From Micromonospora avicenniae (GTDB lineage Bacteria > Actinomycetota > Actinomycetes > Mycobacteriales > Micromonosporaceae), in assembly GCF_900156065.1 (NCBI RefSeq), contig NZ_FTNF01000023.1:22567-86566 (forward strand): a DNA stretch of 64,000 bases, read 5' to 3'. Under the pieces are notes generated by a model, which was not told the origin of the DNA, searched no databases, and worked only from the letters and a program-made list of their open reading frames with translations. Positions 16,828 to 24,476 of the stretch are shown piece after piece. Position numbers and translations under genes: made by a program. The first letter of the stretch is position 1. Each line of letters begins with the position of its first letter.

Positions 16828-16954
16828 CCCGAGATCAAGAGTCGACGACGGAAGTGCCTATTGCTCTGCCATCTGAGCTACCAGCCCTTACAGGCTGGAG
16901 GGGACTTGAACCCCCGACCCATAGATTAGAAGTATCCGTCTTCTGCGCACCGGG
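16828..16954 (-). ncRNA. Y-RNA-like gene 2 with a permuted tRNA-like module closed by a GUAA tetraloop
   Basis: About 127 nt. Flanks are CCCGGTGCGCAG and TTGATCTCGGG; GACGGA pairs with TCCGTC in the long stem. The tRNA-like body runs: loop-like CTTCTAA, anticodon-stem 3' strand TCTAT, variable GGGTC, T-arm GGGGG-TTCAAGT-CCCCT, acceptor CCAGCCT, tetraloop GTAA (16888-16891), acceptor GGGCTGG, TA, D-arm GCTC/GAGC, A, anticodon-stem 5' strand ATAGG. The acceptor is a full 7 bp and ATAGG/TCTAT a full 5 bp. A GNRA loop therefore closes what is the open end in a real tRNA. The tRNA module is the most regular of the four units. Confidence 0.87.
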
Positions 16955-16972
16955 CATTCGGCGTGGGCGCCT

Positions 16973-17115
16973 CCCGAGATCGAAGCGGCGACGGAGACTG
17001 GCCCCTGCGGGCCAAGGTGACCTGGGCCGCTGGTCGACACCACCAGAAGGCGGCGGCGGGATTCGAACCCGCGTTTCCCCGTTATGAGCGGAGTAGCCGT
17101 TGCCTGCGCACCGGG
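16973..17115 (-). ncRNA. Y-RNA-like gene 1 with a permuted tRNA-like module and a Met-type anticodon arm
   Basis: About 143 nt and first in the array. Flanks are CCCGGTGCGCAGGCAACGG and CTTCGATCTCGGG; GGC-ACGG pairs with CCGT-GCC. T-arm GCGGG-TTCGAAT-CCCGC (17056-17072) is perfect. The acceptor is CGCCGCC / GGTGGTG (7 bp) capped by TTCT (17045-17048), followed by TC and D-arm GACC/GGTC. The strand CGGGG can pair either with CCTTG across the module or with CTCCG locally. The local choice forms a hairpin with loop CTCATAA, identical to a Met-CAU anticodon loop. A further hairpin GGCCC/GGGCC sits on the 3' side. It is followed by an 18-base spacer to unit 2. Confidence 0.83.
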
Positions 17116-17128
17116 AGGTGCCGAATGC

Positions 17129-17157
17129 ACGGTATGGGATCCCACGCGCGTCGGCAA
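17129..17157 (-). promoter_or_regulatory. candidate promoter of the Y-RNA array
   Basis: Minus-strand TTGCCG (17152-17157), 17-base spacer, TACCGT (17129-17134). Transcription would begin near 17121, a few bases before unit 1. Units 1 and 2 are separated by only 18 bases and probably share this promoter; read-through into the later units and rsr is possible. Confidence 0.55.
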
Positions 17158-17417
17158 GCCAAAATTCGTACGGACAACGTGGTTCGAGGCAGCTGATCAG
17201 CACGGTTTTGCGATCCTCCACTCCACGCCGTCAGGCCCGGCAACCGGACGATGCTCGTTAGCCACGCGTCAGCGCGGACATGCGGAGGAGGCAGGCGTCG
17301 GTCCGACGACCAGCGTGCAGACGCCCAGCATTGCCCGCACCCTTGGTCGCCGAGCACAGACGCCTGTCGTTGATCTGTCGTTGGGTGGTGATTCCGACGC
17401 GGAGCACACTGAGCTCT

Positions 17418-18023
17418 ATGAACGGTCCGGCTTCCTTCCTCGCCGATCCGCCGCAGAGCCCGGCGGTGGCTGCCGCTTACGACGCCGATGTCACCTCCGA
17501 CGGGTACGTCAACAACCTCACTCGTGTCTGGTGCTGGCGTCCGGACGTGCTCACGTCCTTCGAGGCTCTGCGTGCCGACCTCCTGGGCGAATCCGGCCTG
17601 TCGAGCCGGGAGGTAGCCGTGATGGTCGCCGCCACCGCAGCTGCCCGTGGCGACGCGTACTGTGCGCTCGCGTGGGGGTCCAGGCTGGCCGAACTCAGCG
17701 ACGAGGTCACCGCCGCAAGGGTCCTGCAAGGCATCGATGATGACCTGTCCGAGCGGGAGTCCGCACTGGCCGGTTGGTCCCGTCAGGTCGTCCACGATCC
17801 GAATGCCACAACCGGGGCCGACCTGGACCGCCTGCGCGACGCGGGTCTCAACGACCGGGAGATCTTCGAGGCGACGACCCTGATCGCGTTCCGGCTGGCG
17901 TTCTCCACAGTCAATGACGCGCTGGGTGCGCGGCCGGACGCGCAGCTCGCGGAGAAGGCGCCGAAGCTCGTCCGCGAAGCCGTCACCTACGGCCGGCCGG
18001 CCTCGGCGGGATCACCGACCTAG
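17418..18023 (+). CDS. AhpD-like/carboxymuconolactone decarboxylase-fold protein
   Basis: All-helical protein of 201 residues. LSSREVAVMVAATAAARGDAY (split: LSSREVAVMVAA, TAAARGDAY) followed by CALAWGSRLAEL (residues about 62-95) matches the peroxidase-related/AhpD core. Only the first cysteine of the usual CxxC is present (YCALAWG), so a classical alkylhydroperoxidase disulphide cannot form, and the activity may differ. No signal peptide. ATG 17418 is preferred over an upstream in-frame start because the upstream residues are arginine-rich noise. It is divergent from the Y-RNA array, with about 260 bases of otherwise featureless sequence between. Confidence 0.8.
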   Translation: MNGPASFLADPPQSPAVAAAYDADVTSDGYVNNLTRVWCWRPDVLTSFEALRADLLGESGLSSREVAVMVAATAAARGDAYCALAWGSRLAELSDEVTAARVLQGIDDDLSERESALAGWSRQVVHDPNATTGADLDRLRDAGLNDREIFEATTLIAFRLAFSTVNDALGARPDAQLAEKAPKLVREAVTYGRPASAGSPT

Positions 18024-18083
18024 ATGCTGCGTTCGCTGGGGTCGAGGGCGCACCGCGCACCCCGAGGACGACAGCCCGCCCGC

Positions 18084-18746
18084 TCAGCCGTCCCGGACCG
18101 CGGCGAGCCCCGGCGGGTCGAGCACCACCACCGCTCCTGGTTCCACCCGGACCAGGCCGGACGCGGCGAGGTCCCGTAGCGCCCGGTTGACGCTCACCCG
18201 GGACAGGCCGATCTCCTCGCCGAGACCCTCCTGGGAGCCGGGCAGCCCGACCCGGCCCGCCCTCCCCCGGCCGGTCTCGAGGAGCCAGGACGCGACCCGA
18301 ACGACCGGGCGTCCGGAGGCCCGCCGGGTCATCGCCAGCCGGTCCTGGTTGACCTGCTCGGAGAGGTAGCGCAGCACGTGGTCACGCATCGACGGCACGG
18401 TGTCGATGAGCTGACGCAGCAGGCTCGCCGGGAGCCGGCTAACCCGGCACGGGGAGGCCGTCGTCCAGGTCGCCGTGTGCCGGCCGCCGGCCAGCACCGC
18501 CGCCTTGTCCACCACCGCGGGCCCGGTGACCGTCACGAACCGTACCCGGGACCCGTCACGGCCGTGGCAGGCGGCGGACACGGTGCCGCTCTCGACCACC
18601 AGAAGATGTTCGGCCGGGTCTCCGGTATGGGCCAGCGCGACGCCGGCGGGAACCGACCGGGCCGTGTGCCGCCGTGCGATCTCGCCGAGCAGGGCGTCGT
18701 CGAGCGTCCGGAACATCGGCACCCTGGCCAGGCCCTGATCCCTCAT
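18084..18746 (-). CDS. Crp/Fnr family transcriptional regulator
   Basis: 220 residues: an N-terminal cyclic-nucleotide-binding-like beta-barrel (about 20-115, GVALAHTGDPAEHLLVVESG) joined by a long helix to a C-terminal winged helix with LGEEIGLSRVSVNRALRDLA (about 172-191). The canonical cAMP-contact arginine pattern RSA is not seen, so the ligand is unknown; cysteines are too few for an Fnr cluster. It is divergent from the YciI gene at 18806. A perfect palindrome CTGTATC-CCGC-GATACAG lies 8 bases upstream of its start codon, suitable for autoregulation. Confidence 0.9.
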   Translation of the reverse strand: MRDQGLARVPMFRTLDDALLGEIARRHTARSVPAGVALAHTGDPAEHLLVVESGTVSAACHGRDGSRVRFVTVTGPAVVDKAAVLAGGRHTATWTTASPCRVSRLPASLLRQLIDTVPSMRDHVLRYLSEQVNQDRLAMTRRASGRPVVRVASWLLETGRGRAGRVGLPGSQEGLGEEIGLSRVSVNRALRDLAASGLVRVEPGAVVVLDPPGLAAVRDG

Positions 18747-18754
18747 TCCGCGGA

Positions 18755-18798
18755 CTGTATCCCGCGATACAGCGGCGCGATCGCCGACTGCCTACCGT
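18755..18798. promoter_or_regulatory. Crp-type operator and leaderless promoter between crp-like and yciI-like genes
   Basis: The 18-bp perfect palindrome at 18755-18772 has the TGT-N10-ACA form of Crp-family sites. For the rightward gene, -10 box TACCGT (18793-18798) precedes ATG 18806 by 7 bases with no ribosome site. If transcription starts at the ATG, the operator centre lies at about -42, the class II activator position. For the leftward regulator gene the site covers the start region, suggesting self-repression. Confidence 0.65.
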
Positions 18799-18805
18799 AC
18801 GGGTC

Positions 18806-19084
18806 ATGATCTGTGTCGAACTCCGCTTCACCGACGATCCGCGGCGCCTCGAGGCCCGCCCCGCCCACCGGGAGCGCCTGCACGCCCTCTACGCGGCAGG
18901 CGAAGTACTCGCCTCGGGCCCCTGGGCGGACGACTCGGGCGCCCTGCTCGTCTTCATCGCGGACCGGGCGAGGGTGGAGCAGATCCTCGCCGAGGACCCG
19001 TACTACACCACGCCCGGCGTCGAAGTGACGTCGGTACGCGAATGGTCGCCGGTTGTGGGACCGGACCAGCCCGGACGACCCTGA
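18806..19084 (+). CDS. YciI family protein
   Basis: Small 92-residue ferredoxin-like alpha/beta protein of the YciI/YCII group. LEARPAHRERLHALYAAGEV (about 15-34) and SGPWADDSGALLVFIAD contain the family's helix and the conserved Gly-Pro turn with acidic residue, followed by ILAEDPYYTTPGV. Related proteins have been linked to dehydrochlorination or to degradation and stress operons, but the activity here is unknown. It is probably activated by the divergent Crp-like regulator. ATG 18806 is chosen because the leaderless -10 box is correctly placed. Confidence 0.88.
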   Translation: MICVELRFTDDPRRLEARPAHRERLHALYAAGEVLASGPWADDSGALLVFIADRARVEQILAEDPYYTTPGVEVTSVREWSPVVGPDQPGRP

Positions 19085-19173
19085 GCGGCCGGCACCCGCG
19101 TCGCGCCCCCGAGCCACCGCGAACGAGGACCCGAACACATCTGCCCGCCGGGGTCAGGCAGGCGCCGCCGCGG

Positions 19174-19866
19174 TCAGTTCGGGTAGGCGGTGACGATGCG
19201 GTTGAATTCGTAGCCGATCTTCCCACCGAGCCATCGGCCGCCGCAGGTGACCAGCACGACGCGGTGGGGTCCTTCTTCCCCGAAGAGGGTGGGCGCGCGT
19301 TGCGGCAGGTCGTCTTTCGACAGTGTGTGCACCTCGCCGATCCGATACCGGCGGGTCTGCCCGTGCTCGTCGACGACGTCAATGCTTTCACCAGGTTCGG
19401 CCCGCCAGAGTTCGGCGAACGGGCCACTCGCCGACTGCCAGTCCACGTGCCCGGCGAGGACCGCCGCCCCCGAACCGGCGTCCAGGCTCACGCCCCACCA
19501 CGCAGCCTCACCCACCGAGTCGGGCACGGGCAGGGTGCCGTCCGGATCGACATCACGGCGCACGAGTCGGGCGGTGCCACCCTGCGGCAGTCGCACGGCC
19601 GGGCCGTCCAGTTGCGAGGGCTTGCTCGGCCGGTTGTCGGCGGTGGCGATCCCGTTGCCCGCAGCGGACTCGGTGGTCGCGGGCGGTTCCTGCGGGCGCA
19701 CCGACGGCGAGTTCGGCGTGGCAACGGCGTGCGGTGTCACCGGGTCTGCTGCCGGGGCATGGTGGGAGAGCGCCAACGACAGGACGGCGGCGGTGAGGAC
19801 CACCGCCGCCGCCGGTGCGTGTCCCCGGCGCGCGGTCCGCCGGGACCAGTTCAACCGACTGTTCAT
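19174..19866 (-). CDS. class F sortase
   Basis: Membrane-anchored transpeptidase of 230 residues that joins sorted surface proteins to the cell wall. A single N-terminal hydrophobic segment (about 18-38) is followed by a Pro/Ser/Thr-rich linker and a sortase beta-barrel from about residue 90. Catalytic residues are visible: His in LAGHVDWQ, Cys in VLVTCGGRW, Arg in GYEFNRIVT. Class F is suggested by length and the LVTCGG context. It lies downstream of an exonuclease/phosphatase-like gene on the same strand (25-base gap), so the two are likely co-transcribed. No LPxTG sorting signal was found in the neighbour. Confidence 0.9.
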   Translation of the reverse strand: MNSRLNWSRRTARRGHAPAAAVVLTAAVLSLALSHHAPAADPVTPHAVATPNSPSVRPQEPPATTESAAGNGIATADNRPSKPSQLDGPAVRLPQGGTARLVRRDVDPDGTLPVPDSVGEAAWWGVSLDAGSGAAVLAGHVDWQSASGPFAELWRAEPGESIDVVDEHGQTRRYRIGEVHTLSKDDLPQRAPTLFGEEGPHRVVLVTCGGRWLGGKIGYEFNRIVTAYPN

Positions 19867-19891
19867 CCGTCGTCGTGTTCCGACATGGATC

Positions 19892-21187
19892 TCACTGGAT
19901 GGTCGCCTCCTGCTGACGGCTCGACCGCAAGCGTCGACGACTCAACAGGAGGACCAGAGCGGACAGGGCGATCGCCGACCCGGCAAGAGCGCCGGACGCG
20001 TTCTCGGTTCGGGTCTGCGCGATCCCGTCGGCCCGTACATCTGTCGGCGCCTGTCCGGCCGCAGGTGCATCTGTCGGGATGTCACCTATCGCGTTCAGCG
20101 TGGAGCCGTTGCTCCCGTCACCGGCTGGGATCTTGGTGGGCACTTTTGGCTTGAGTCGCAACGACGCCACCAGACCAGCGTGATCCGACGGCCACAATCC
20201 GTTGGATGTGCGGTCCCGCACCTGCTCTCCGATCAACCGGGCGGAGACCGCCGACAGGTGTGCCGGCTGGTAGAAGACGTAGTCGATGCGCTCACTCAGC
20301 TTGGAAGGCAGGTTGCGGAGGTCGGGGTCCTGGGCAGAGGTGAAGCCGCCTTCCGGGCCCTGGACGATCCGCCAGGCATCGTCGTAACCCGCAGTGGTGA
20401 ACGTGCCGTACGGGCCGGTCGCGTCAGTGGGCGGCGAATTGAAGTCACCGACAGCGACGACTGGATAGGGCGATCGCGCCAGCGTGGCGCGCAGCTCCTG
20501 CCCCTGCGCGTTGCGGACGGTCGGGTCAGCGGACTCCAGGTGCGTGGTGGCCACCCGGACCACCCGCTTCTTGGCCAGGCTCACGTCCACTGCGGCCCAC
20601 CCGCTGGGGATCGTGAAGGTGACACCGAACGGGGTGTTGACAACGAGTTTCGCTGCGAAGACACGCGACTGGGCGTTCGCGACAGGAACTCCCTCCCGCA
20701 CGAGGATGGCATTTCGGTCCGTGAAGCTGACCTGCTCCGTGGCGCTGATCGGCAGGGCGGTGCTGAACGTCGTGCCGGTCACGGCGGCTCGGTAGTGAAG
20801 GCCCGCCTTGCGCAGCTCGCGGAGCAGAATGTCCAGGAAGTCGTAGGTGACCTTGAGGGGGCCGTTCAGTGGCCCCTTCTTCCACAGAGCCACCTCCTGC
20901 AGCCCGACAACGTGGGGCCGCTCCTGCTTGAGCAGACGCGAAATGGCTCGGGCGCGAGCTGGGAAGTCGGTCGCCACCACCTGGTCGTACGCGAGCCCGG
21001 CTCGCCTGACGAGTTCCTCCTGCGTCGGTGCAGTAGCCAAGGGGGCGAAATCGGCCCCGAAGTAGATGTTGTAGGTGGCGACCTTGAGCTGCTGATCGCT
21101 GCTGGCCTGGGCCGGTGCCGCCACGCCCACGGCCACTGCGGCGACCAGTCCGATGGCGGAGAGCAGCGCCATGAGTCTTCGTGTCAT
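19892..21187 (-). CDS. secreted, C-terminally anchored endonuclease/exonuclease/phosphatase family protein
   Basis: 431 residues with a signal peptide (residues 1-30, ending APAQAS). The DNase I-like fold is shown by KVATYNIYFGADF (about 36), VVGLQEVALW (catalytic Glu, about 92), VVAVGDFNSPP (about 240), and WPSDHAGLVASL (catalytic SDH, near 345). It therefore hydrolyses phosphodiesters or phosphomonoesters outside the cell. A C-terminal transmembrane segment (ALAGSAIALSALVLLL) plus RRR tail anchors it. The layout mimics a sorting signal but lacks LPxTG. ATG 21187 follows the strong ribosome site GAGGAGAAGG. It precedes the sortase F gene. Confidence 0.9.
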   Translation of the reverse strand: MTRRLMALLSAIGLVAAVAVGVAAPAQASSDQQLKVATYNIYFGADFAPLATAPTQEELVRRAGLAYDQVVATDFPARARAISRLLKQERPHVVGLQEVALWKKGPLNGPLKVTYDFLDILLRELRKAGLHYRAAVTGTTFSTALPISATEQVSFTDRNAILVREGVPVANAQSRVFAAKLVVNTPFGVTFTIPSGWAAVDVSLAKKRVVRVATTHLESADPTVRNAQGQELRATLARSPYPVVAVGDFNSPPTDATGPYGTFTTAGYDDAWRIVQGPEGGFTSAQDPDLRNLPSKLSERIDYVFYQPAHLSAVSARLIGEQVRDRTSNGLWPSDHAGLVASLRLKPKVPTKIPAGDGSNGSTLNAIGDIPTDAPAAGQAPTDVRADGIAQTRTENASGALAGSAIALSALVLLLSRRRLRSSRQQEATIQ

Positions 21188-21512
21188 TGCCTTCTCCTCA
21201 TCACAGGTTCCGGCCTCGTGCGGCGCGGCTGATGCCAGCAGAACCTCCGGCACGAACCGTAGCGTCATATCGTCCGATTGACACCGAAATGTGATGCTAA
21301 GGGAGCTTTCGGTCGAACTGCTCTCGCCACATCCCGAGTCGACTCCCGAGTCGGGATGTGGCGGCACTCACCGCGCCCGCGACGAGATATCAGCGCGAAC
21401 CTCAAGGCCTTCACGACACGGATCAGTCACGCTGGCCGACCCGAGTGATGAGTTGTCGCGCCCGCACCCGTCACACCTGTGACAGGACACCGCGAGGCGG
21501 AAGGATCACTTG

Positions 21513-22511
21513 ATGAGTGCGGACACGCGGCTGGAGGAGCTGGGCGTGAGCGGTCTGGGCGAGGTCGACGAGCCGGCGTTCTCGGGGCTGGCGGAGCGGC
21601 ACCGGCGAGAGCTGCACGTGCACTGCTACCGGATGCTCGGGTCTTTCGAGGACGCCGAGGACACCGTGCAGGAGACGTTCCTGCGTGCCTGGCGGCGGCG
21701 GGAGACCTTCGAGGGGCGGTCGACGTTCCGGGCCTGGCTGTACCGGATCGCCACCAACGCCTGCCTGGACCTGCTCGCCAGGTGCCGCCCGCAACCCGCG
21801 ACCGGCGGCGAGGTGCCCTGGCTGCAGCCCTACCCCGACCGGCTGCTCGACGAGCTGCCCGCGGGCGACGCGGACGATCCGGAGACCGTCGCGGTCGCGC
21901 GGGAGACGATCGAGCTGGCGTACCTGGTCGCAGTCCAGCATCTCGCGCCACGCCCGCGGGCCGTGCTGATCCTGCGCGACGTGCTCGGCTGGCCGGCGAG
22001 GGACGTGGCGGAACTTCTCGGCGACTCCGTCAACTCCGTGAACAGCGCACTCCAGCGGGCCCGCGCCGGCATGCGGGAGCACCTGCCCGCCGAGCGGCAG
22101 GACTGGACCGGCGACGAGACGGACACCCGGACCCGCGAGCTGGTACGCCGCTTCACCGACGCCAGCATCGCCAAGGACGTCGCCGGTCTCGCTGCCATGC
22201 TTCGCGAGGACGTCCGCTGCTCGATGCCGCCCACGCCGGGCCTGCAGGTCGGCCGCGACGCGGTGGTGAACGACTGGACCGTCGACGGCTTCGCGGATCT
22301 GGGACGCCTACGCGCCGTTCCCACCGCTGTCAACCGGCAGCCCGCCGTCGCCTTCTACCTGTGGCGGGAGCAGGCGCACGCCTACCTGCCGCTGACGATC
22401 GACGTCCTGCGCATCACCGGCGGCGCGATCACCGAGATCACCACCTTCCACGACGACCAGTTCCCGCGGCTCGGGCTGCCGGAACACCTGCTGACGGACG
22501 GCGCCGAGTAG
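21513..22511 (+). CDS. ECF sigma-70 factor with SnoaL-like C-terminal domain
   Basis: 332 residues. Region 2: RRELHVHCYRMLGSFEDAED followed by TVQETFLRAWRRR. Region 4: RAVLILRDVLGWPARDVAEL with LLGDSVNSVNSALQRAR (about 150-185). Residues about 200-330 form a SnoaL/NTF2-like domain (VRRFTDASIAKDVAGLAAML ... ITEITTFHDD) that replaces an anti-sigma factor in several ECF groups. ATG 21513 is preceded by GGAAGG at 8 bases; the TTG just upstream in the frame is ignored. It probably once formed an operon with the now-broken cupin-like frame that follows after four bases. Confidence 0.9.
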   Translation: MSADTRLEELGVSGLGEVDEPAFSGLAERHRRELHVHCYRMLGSFEDAEDTVQETFLRAWRRRETFEGRSTFRAWLYRIATNACLDLLARCRPQPATGGEVPWLQPYPDRLLDELPAGDADDPETVAVARETIELAYLVAVQHLAPRPRAVLILRDVLGWPARDVAELLGDSVNSVNSALQRARAGMREHLPAERQDWTGDETDTRTRELVRRFTDASIAKDVAGLAAMLREDVRCSMPPTPGLQVGRDAVVNDWTVDGFADLGRLRAVPTAVNRQPAVAFYLWREQAHAYLPLTIDVLRITGGAITEITTFHDDQFPRLGLPEHLLTDGAE

Positions 22512-22515
22512 TCCG

Positions 22516-22879
22516 GTGCGGACGTTCACGCTGCGCGGCGGCGCGCGTGGCGGTGGTCCCGGCGCGGTGGCACCACGCCTTGGGTGTCGTCACCCGCGGG
22601 CAGGTGCAGCTGGAGCTGCGCGACGGCGAGCCCGGTCCCGTCCTCGAACGCGGTGCCGGGTTCTGGCTGCGCGGCACCGGCGTCCGTGCCCTGCGCAATC
22701 CCGGCCCCGGCGTCGGCGCTTCGATCCCGTTGCCCGGCTTCGCCGTGGTGACCGGCTTCTTCTCGCTCGTGGGCATCGTCATCGCCGCCGCTCTGCTTCG
22801 GTGGAGCGCTCGTCCCGCCAAGCGGTTCCTATGGTCGCCGGCGGTCGGACGGGCCAGCCCGGACGGTCCTGAGCAATAG
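22516..22879 (+). pseudogene. frameshifted cupin-like gene joined to a DUF6069-like membrane fragment
   Basis: GTG 22516 starts MRTFTLRGGA, then the reading shifts near 22545 in a GC-rich repeat to a frame giving RVAVVPARWHHALGVVTRGQ and RGAGFWLRGTGVRALRNPGP, a cupin-like end. Without a break this frame runs into GFAVVTGFFSLVGIVIAAALL, then RWSARPAKRFLW, which resembles the second membrane span of DUF6069 proteins but stops short. Two remnants seem fused, and the first is frameshifted. A sequencing error at the shift is possible. Confidence 0.5.
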
Positions 22880-22956
22880 TTTGAAGGTTTCGCCGCCCTG
22901 TCCCACTGGAATCAGCGAAAAGTCTCCACCGTCGGTTCAACGATAGCGTCGAGGGC

Positions 22957-24186
22957 ATGACTGCTGGCATCACCGAGACCGCCCATGCCGTCGACGCTGC
23001 GACCGTCCTGGAACTGATCTCTGCCAGGCCGCGACTGCTCGCCCTGGGCGAGCCCACCCACGGCGAGAACGACCTGCTCGAACTGCGAAACAGTCTCTTC
23101 CGGCAACTCGTCGAACGCGAGGGCTACCGGACGATCGCGATCGAGAGCGACTGCGTGATGGGCCAACTCGTGGACGACTACGTCACCTCGGGCACCGGCA
23201 TCCTCGACCACGTCATGCGGCACGGCTTCAGCCACGAGTGGGGCGCCTTCGCGGGCAACCGTGAGTTGGTGCGCTGGATGCGCGCGTACAACGAGGGCCG
23301 GCCCACGTCGGAGCAGGTACGCTTCGCCGGTTTCGATGGCCCGCTGGAGATCACCGCAGCAGCAAGCCCAAGGCAGGCCCTCACCGCACTCCACACCTAT
23401 CTCGCCGCCCGGGTCGACGCCGACCTGCTTCCCTGCACGGCGGAGACGCTCGACCGCCTCTTCGGCTCCGACGAGCGATGGACCAACAGCGCCGCGATGA
23501 TGGACCCGACCCAGTCCGTGGGGCGGACACCCGAGGCCGACCAACTGCGGCTGCTCGCCGATGACCTGGTAGCCCTGCTCGACGCGCAGACTCCACACCT
23601 GATCGCGACATCGACTCAGGACGACTGGGACCGGGCACGCCTGTACGGTCGTACCGCCGTCGGGCTGCTGCGGTACCACTTCTGGATGGCCGACACGTCA
23701 CCCGGCCGCATCCCGCGGTTGGTCGGCCTGCGGGACTCGATGATGGCCGCCAACCTGCTCGCCCTCGCCGAACGAGGCCCGACACTGGTGAACGCCCACA
23801 ACAGCCACCTGCAACGGGACAAGAGCAGCATGCGGCTGGGCGATCTGCCGGTGCAATGGTGGAGCGCCGGCGCGATCGTCAGTGCCCACCTCGGCGACCA
23901 GTACGCCTTCCTCGCCACCGCCCTCGGCACGATGCCCCACCGGGGAGTCGACGCCCCTCCCCCGGACACCATCGAGGGCCGGTTGTACGCGCTCCCACAG
24001 CAGCGTTGCGTCATCGACACCCGCCGGCTGGCCGCCGCGCTCGCCGGCACGACGTCTGGCCACCGTGTCTCCCCCTGGTACGGCTACGCACCGCTGGACC
24101 CCGCACATCTGCCCAGCATCGACGGGCTCGTCTTCGTCAAGGACGCCCGGCAGAACCCGATTCTCCAGTGGTCACCGAACACCTGA
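22957..24186 (+). CDS. erythromycin esterase family protein
   Basis: 409 residues of the Ere/succinoglycan-biosynthesis-like fold. Family features: LALGEPTHGENDLLELR (about 29-45, with the active-site HGE), IAIESDCVMG, RNRELVRWMR-like segment GNRELVRWMRAYN, RFAGFDGPL, and VNAHNSHLQRD near 280. In Ere enzymes the Glu/His pair activates water to open the macrolactone; whether macrolides are the substrate here is unknown. A -10-like TAGCGT ends 7 bases before ATG 22957 and there is no ribosome site, suggesting a leaderless message. It is a single gene followed by about 290 bases without recognisable features. Confidence 0.88.
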   Translation: MTAGITETAHAVDAATVLELISARPRLLALGEPTHGENDLLELRNSLFRQLVEREGYRTIAIESDCVMGQLVDDYVTSGTGILDHVMRHGFSHEWGAFAGNRELVRWMRAYNEGRPTSEQVRFAGFDGPLEITAAASPRQALTALHTYLAARVDADLLPCTAETLDRLFGSDERWTNSAAMMDPTQSVGRTPEADQLRLLADDLVALLDAQTPHLIATSTQDDWDRARLYGRTAVGLLRYHFWMADTSPGRIPRLVGLRDSMMAANLLALAERGPTLVNAHNSHLQRDKSSMRLGDLPVQWWSAGAIVSAHLGDQYAFLATALGTMPHRGVDAPPPDTIEGRLYALPQQRCVIDTRRLAAALAGTTSGHRVSPWYGYAPLDPAHLPSIDGLVFVKDARQNPILQWSPNT

Positions 24187-24476
24187 TCACGGACCGGCGG
24201 GCTCTCGCACTCAGATCGGGCTGGCACGACGTGCGACAGCTCGACGATCGCCCCTGAACGCGTGGCGAGGGATGCCGGACCGGCGCTCGTGGCTGGTCCA
24301 CGATCGCGGTCCGTCGGGCTCGGCCGAGCCCGGCGGGCCGGTCTGCCGAGGAACGCGTCAGAGGCCGACATCTGTCCATGAGGGACTCGATCCCACTCGT
24401 CCACCAGCACGGCGTTGCCGGGCCGCGGTGCATATCGGGCTATCGCGGATTTCGATGTCCGCCATATCATGCGTGG

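Noticed and set aside
16500..17110. tRNA genes or tRNA pseudogenes (T-loop sequences such as GGTTCGAGTCCC on the minus strand)
   Set aside because: The T-arm precedes the D-arm and the acceptor strands are joined by tetraloops, so no linear tRNA can be formed. The shared flanks and rsr context fit Y RNAs better.
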